A stretch of 18,264 nucleotides of DNA from an uncultured Campylobacter sp. (GTDB lineage: Bacteria; Campylobacterota; Campylobacteria; Campylobacterales; Campylobacteraceae): NCBI RefSeq assembly GCF_905371695.1, contig NZ_CAJPMA010000030.1, positions 1 to 18,264 on the forward strand. Direction: 5' to 3'. This document shows positions 14,980-18,264 of this stretch, piece after piece. Every line of letters begins with the position of its first letter. Position 1 is the stretch's first letter. Made by a program: the position numbers and the translations under genes. The notes under the pieces were generated by a model. It was not told the DNA's origin. It did no database searches and saw only the letters and a program-made list of their open reading frames with translations.

Positions 14980-17957
14980 TATGCAAGCTCCTTATCGGTT
15001 AAAATTTCATCGAAGAACGACGTTTTGAAGTCGAATTCCTCAGCCTTTTCTATACGACACAAGCCCGCATTAAACTCTGAAATTTGAGTAACCGGATCAA
15101 AGCCGTAGTTAGTTACGGTATTAAAGCTCTCGCCGATAGTATAAGGCTTAGTGCCCTCAGGGTAGCGGTCTTCTAAACTCACGCCCTGCATTATGCCCGC
15201 AAAGTTATACGGCATGCAGATTCTATCCGGAGTTACCATGTAGCTGTGGTAACAGCGGACTTTAATCTTAGTGCCTTGCGGAGAGTGTATCCACATCATA
15301 TCGCGGTCTTTAATGCCGTATTTTAGAGCAAGCTCGGGATGAACGTTGGCAAACATCTCAGGCGTAATAGACGCTAGATACTTGCTCGTTCGCTCTATCA
15401 TTCCCGCGCCGCTTAAATTTACTAAGCGCTGCGTACTAAATACGATAGGGAATTCTTTGCTCCAATCTTTTGCTTGCTGTTCGGACTTAAATTTAGTCTC
15501 GACGCGGAAATTTCTAGCCTGATCGTCAAAGGTCGGGTATTTTTGCACCAAATCCCAACGCGGAGAGTGGATAGGCTCGCGGTGTTTAGGAATCGGATCT
15601 AGGAATTCCCAAACGATCATTCTAGCTCTTGCGTTACCGTAAGGCACTACGCCTTTTTCACGGCATTTTTCTAGTATAAGTCCGCTATAGTCCATACTCC
15701 AGCTAGCGCCCATTTTTGCTTTTTCTTCTTCGCTTAGCGTGATGCCTAGTACTTTTTCGATATTTTCTTTGGTTATTTGCGGATAGCCGCCTTTTACCTG
15801 CGAGCCGACTAAGGTTGCATCCTCGCTAGCTAGTTGGCTAACGCCGTTATGCTCTAAACCGAAGCGATTTCTAAATCCGCTGCCGCCTTCGGTATAAGGC
15901 TTACTCATATCGTAAAGTATCGGCGTACCAGGGTGCTTTTCGTCCCATGCAGGCCAAGGTTTACCGTAGTACTCGCCTTTTACTTCTCCGCCGATACCCA
16001 TTAACGTATCGGGATCGAAATTTTCCCAGTTAGCCTGATGTCTTCTAAACATCTCGGCCGTTCTACCGCCGTATCCGATCGAATTTCCTATGCGAGCGAT
16101 TTCGTTAGTCGCGTCGTCAGGCCATACGAAGTCGTCTTTTACCTGCTTTATCTCGCGATCCACGATACCCATCTTCATGCCGCGGACGTATTCGTCGTAA
16201 AAGCCGAATTTTTTAGCGAATGCAAACATAACCTCTTGATCGGGCTTACTTTCATAAAGCGGATCCACTACCTTAGTTCGCCACTGGCCGGAGCGATTCG
16301 TAGCGCTAAGGTGTCCCTCGTTTTCAAACGCCGTAGCCACCGGTAAGATGTAAACGCCGTCTTTGCGGTCGCTTAAAACGGAAATCTCGTTTACGAACGG
16401 CTCTGCCACGACTAAGAGATCTAGCTTATTTACGGCCTCTTGAATTTTAGCTAAGTGAGCCATCGAGGTAATACCAGTTCCTTGCACCCAAAGCACTCGA
16501 AGTCTACCGCTGGTATACGTTTTTTCTTCTTTTAAGACGCCTTGCCACCATTTAGATAACGACCAGCCTTTTTCGTTTCTCCAGTTTCTATCCTCAGGAT
16601 TTTGCGGATCGTGATAAAAATACTCTTCAAATACGGTATTTTTTACCGGAGCGCCGCCTTGTTTAGGCTCTTTCGTAGATACCGCGAAGCGTTTAATAAA
16701 TTCGTCGTAATCAACGCCCCAGCCCTTACAGTAATATTTCCATGCAGCATCGGCTAGCCCGTAATACATCGGCAAGCTATCTGAAAGATTACACATATCG
16801 GTAGAGCCTTGAACGTTATCGTGACCGCGAATAATATTACAGCCGCCGCCCGGTTTACCCATGTTGCCTAAAATTAGCTGCATGATAGGTAAAATTCTCG
16901 TATTTGAGGTGCCTACGGAGTGCTGAGTGATACCTAGCGCCCAGATAACCGTTCCCGGTTTATTGTGAGCCATTATGCGCGCGGCTTGCATTAGCTTATC
17001 TACCGGTACTCCGGTAACGTCCGAAGTTACCTCAGGCGTCCAGTGCTCCGCCTCTTTTCTAATTTCTTCGATACCGTAAGTTCTATTTTCTAAAAATTCC
17101 TTATCTTCCCAGCCGTTTTTAAGGATTATGTGGATTAATCCGTAAATCAACGCTACGTCCGTTCCAGAGCGCTGTCTTAGATAAAGGTCCGCTTTTGCCG
17201 CAGATTTCGTAAAATTCGGATCGGCTACGATAAGTATCGCGTTGTTTCTGTCTTTAGCCTGCAAACTGTGCTTCATACCGCCGACGGGATTTGCCACGGC
17301 AGAATTTGCGCCTATCATAAAAATAGCTTTTGAATTTTTAGCCATATCTCCGAAGTGATTCGTCATAGCGCCGTAACCCCAAGTATTCGCCACACCGGCG
17401 ACTGTTGCGCTATGTCAAATGCGTGCTACGTGATCGTTGCTGTTTGTGCCCCAAAATGCCGCAAATTTACGGAAATAATAGCTCTGCTCGTTATTAAATT
17501 TGGCTGAACCCAGGAAAACTACGCTATCAGGACCGTCTTCTTTACGAATTTGCAGCATTTTGTCGCCGATTTCGTTAACCGCGGTCTCCCAGCTAATTCT
17601 TTCCCATTTACCGTTTACTTTTTTCATCGGATATTTGATGCGTTGTTTGCTCTTTGTAAGGTCGATTTGATCGATGCCTTTCGAGCAGTGGCTTCCTTGC
17701 GAAATCGGATGATCTACCGCCATATCCTGACGCATCCAAACGCCGTTTTTAACCTCGGCTATAATACCGCAACCCGCGGAACAGATCGAACAGATGGTTT
17801 TTACTCTTTTAGTGTCCGCAAAGGGATTATTTACTTCCTCGCTCGTGGCTTTTCTTACGGTGTCGTTCGAGCCGAACGCCGCGATGCTACCCGCCCCCGC
17901 GGCTCCGATAGCGGCGAGCTTTAAGAACGAACGCCTTCCTATTTTCGTATCACTCAT
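14979..17957 (-). CDS. fdhA: Formate dehydrogenase catalytic subunit, selenocysteine-containing
   Basis: This is one gene of 993 codons including the stop. The in-frame UGA at 17415-17417 sits at residue 181 in the context HVARI-Sec-HSATVAGVANTWG, exactly the active-site selenocysteine of respiratory formate dehydrogenases, and a hairpin follows it. The N-terminus has a Tat signal (GRRSFLKL), then a [4Fe-4S] site C56, C59, C63 and C91, the molybdopterin fold (GANSAVANPVGGMKH, GTSNTRILPIMQLILGNMGKPGGG) and the C-terminal dinucleotide-binding domain (from about residue 850). It oxidises formate in the periplasm with a bis-MGD molybdenum or tungsten cofactor. Automatic callers would split it into two pieces (17415-17957 and 14979-17393). 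A GGGAGAAAAACT leader precedes the ATG. It is followed by fdhB with a one-base overlap. Confidence 0.96.
17387..17417 (-). promoter_or_regulatory. Selenocysteine UGA codon and SECIS-like hairpin
   Basis: The UGA codon is at 17415-17417. Starting 13 bases after it, TCGCC and GGCGA form a five-base-pair stem around the loop GGTGT (17387-17401). Bacterial SECIS elements are short stem-loops placed just downstream of the UGA, with conserved G and U in the apical loop that bind SelB; distance and loop both fit. The hairpin lies inside the coding sequence (TVAGVANT). Confidence 0.8.
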
Positions 17958-17987
17958 AGTTTTTCTCCCGATAAGTAATAATATTAG

Positions 17988-18003
17988 GGCTTAAATTTAA
18001 GCC
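17988..18003. repeat. 16-bp perfect palindrome between the Tat gene and fdhA
   Basis: GGCTTAAATTTAAGCC is perfectly self-complementary and lies in the 82-base spacer between the small Tat gene and fdhA, about 30 bases before the fdhA start. On the minus strand CTAATATTATTA follows. It could be a protein-binding site, an RNA processing hairpin or a weak attenuator. It is not GC-rich enough for a confident terminator. Confidence 0.5.
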
Positions 18004-18039
18004 GACCTTGCTATAAATTTCGGCGCAAATGCCAGAAAT

Positions 18040-18246
18040 TTAGTAAGCTACCTTATAAAATTTCTCCCACGCCGCGGTCTTATGATAAAGCACCTCTTTT
18101 TTATTAGAATGCCCGACTACCACGCCGTTATCGTCCGGCGGTAGATCGTCGCTCGTGATCTTAGCCGCCGCGGACGTAGCCGCGATGCTAGCTACCGCGC
18201 CCGCTTGTAGCGTCTTTTTGAGAAATTCTCGTCTGTTTTCTTTCAT
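18040..18246 (-). CDS. Small Tat-signal protein of the formate dehydrogenase operon
   Basis: This 68-residue protein starts with a twin-arginine signal (NRREFLKKTLQAGAVASIAA) and has a short polar C-terminal part (DDLPPDDNGVVVGHSNKKE...). Similar small Tat proteins precede fdhA in other epsilonproteobacteria (Cj1513c in C. jejuni, from memory). The role is not settled; it may aid export or assembly of FdhA, or be a minor subunit. The ATG at 18246 follows GAGG by eight bases, and the gene is complete, ending 82 bases before the fdhA start. Confidence 0.85.
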   Translation of the reverse strand: MKENRREFLKKTLQAGAVASIAATSAAAKITSDDLPPDDNGVVVGHSNKKEVLYHKTAAWEKFYKVAY

Positions 18247-18264
18247 AAAGACAACCTCTAAAAC

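Noticed and set aside
17394..17417. Nonsense mutation splitting fdhA into two genes
   Set aside because: The UGA falls exactly at the selenocysteine site, the frame continues, and a SECIS-like hairpin follows.
1..18264. CRISPR array, tRNA or rRNA genes, insertion sequences, prophage or toxin-antitoxin pairs
   Set aside because: No regularly spaced repeats, no cloverleaf or rRNA-like stretches, and no transposase, integrase or toxin-like proteins were seen on either strand.

Overview
All recognisable genes lie on the minus strand, so the window reads right to left. Gene order, the frequent AAATTT runs in spacers, a selenocysteine formate dehydrogenase and a P19/FTR1 iron locus point to Campylobacter. 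By eye the GC content is in the mid-40s %, which fits the C. showae/rectus/curvus side of the genus better than C. jejuni. The species assignment is inference.

Right part (18246 to 14391): a respiratory formate dehydrogenase operon. It holds a small Tat-signal protein, then fdhA, then fdhB, closed by a strong terminator. fdhA is one gene of 992 residues (14979-17957). An in-frame UGA at 17415-17417 encodes selenocysteine 181 and is followed by a SECIS-like hairpin. The cytochrome b partner (fdhC) and fdhD, which follow fdhB in C. jejuni, are not here.

Middle (14359 to about 6066): an iron-uptake operon matching the C. jejuni Cj1658-Cj1665 order. It starts at a Fur-box-like site, then FTR1 permease, P19, a DUF2318 Fe-S membrane protein, two FtsX-like permeases, their ATPase and a thioredoxin-like lipoprotein. 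A TraT-like lipoprotein is the last gene. Most junctions overlap or nearly touch. A strong hairpin directly after p19 may set its level apart from the distal genes. P19 and FTR1 bring iron across the inner membrane; the FtsX/ATPase/DUF2318/thioredoxin set probably supplies electron transfer or redox support.

A 676-nt stretch without a convincing gene (5486-6161) separates this from the left part. It contains inverted repeats and one short frame interrupted by a stop.

Left part (5525 to the window edge): an OprC/NosA-type outer-membrane barrel that appears to lack the whole TonB plug domain, a Tat-exported substrate-binding protein, an SsuC/TauC-type permease, an ATPase, and an NnrS-like membrane protein. 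The NnrS frame stops early, and a neighbouring frame continues the similarity to the window edge. Together these look like a dedicated uptake route, with copper, a metal chelate or a nitrogen-oxide-related ligand as possible substrates. This cluster is the least conventional part of the window.
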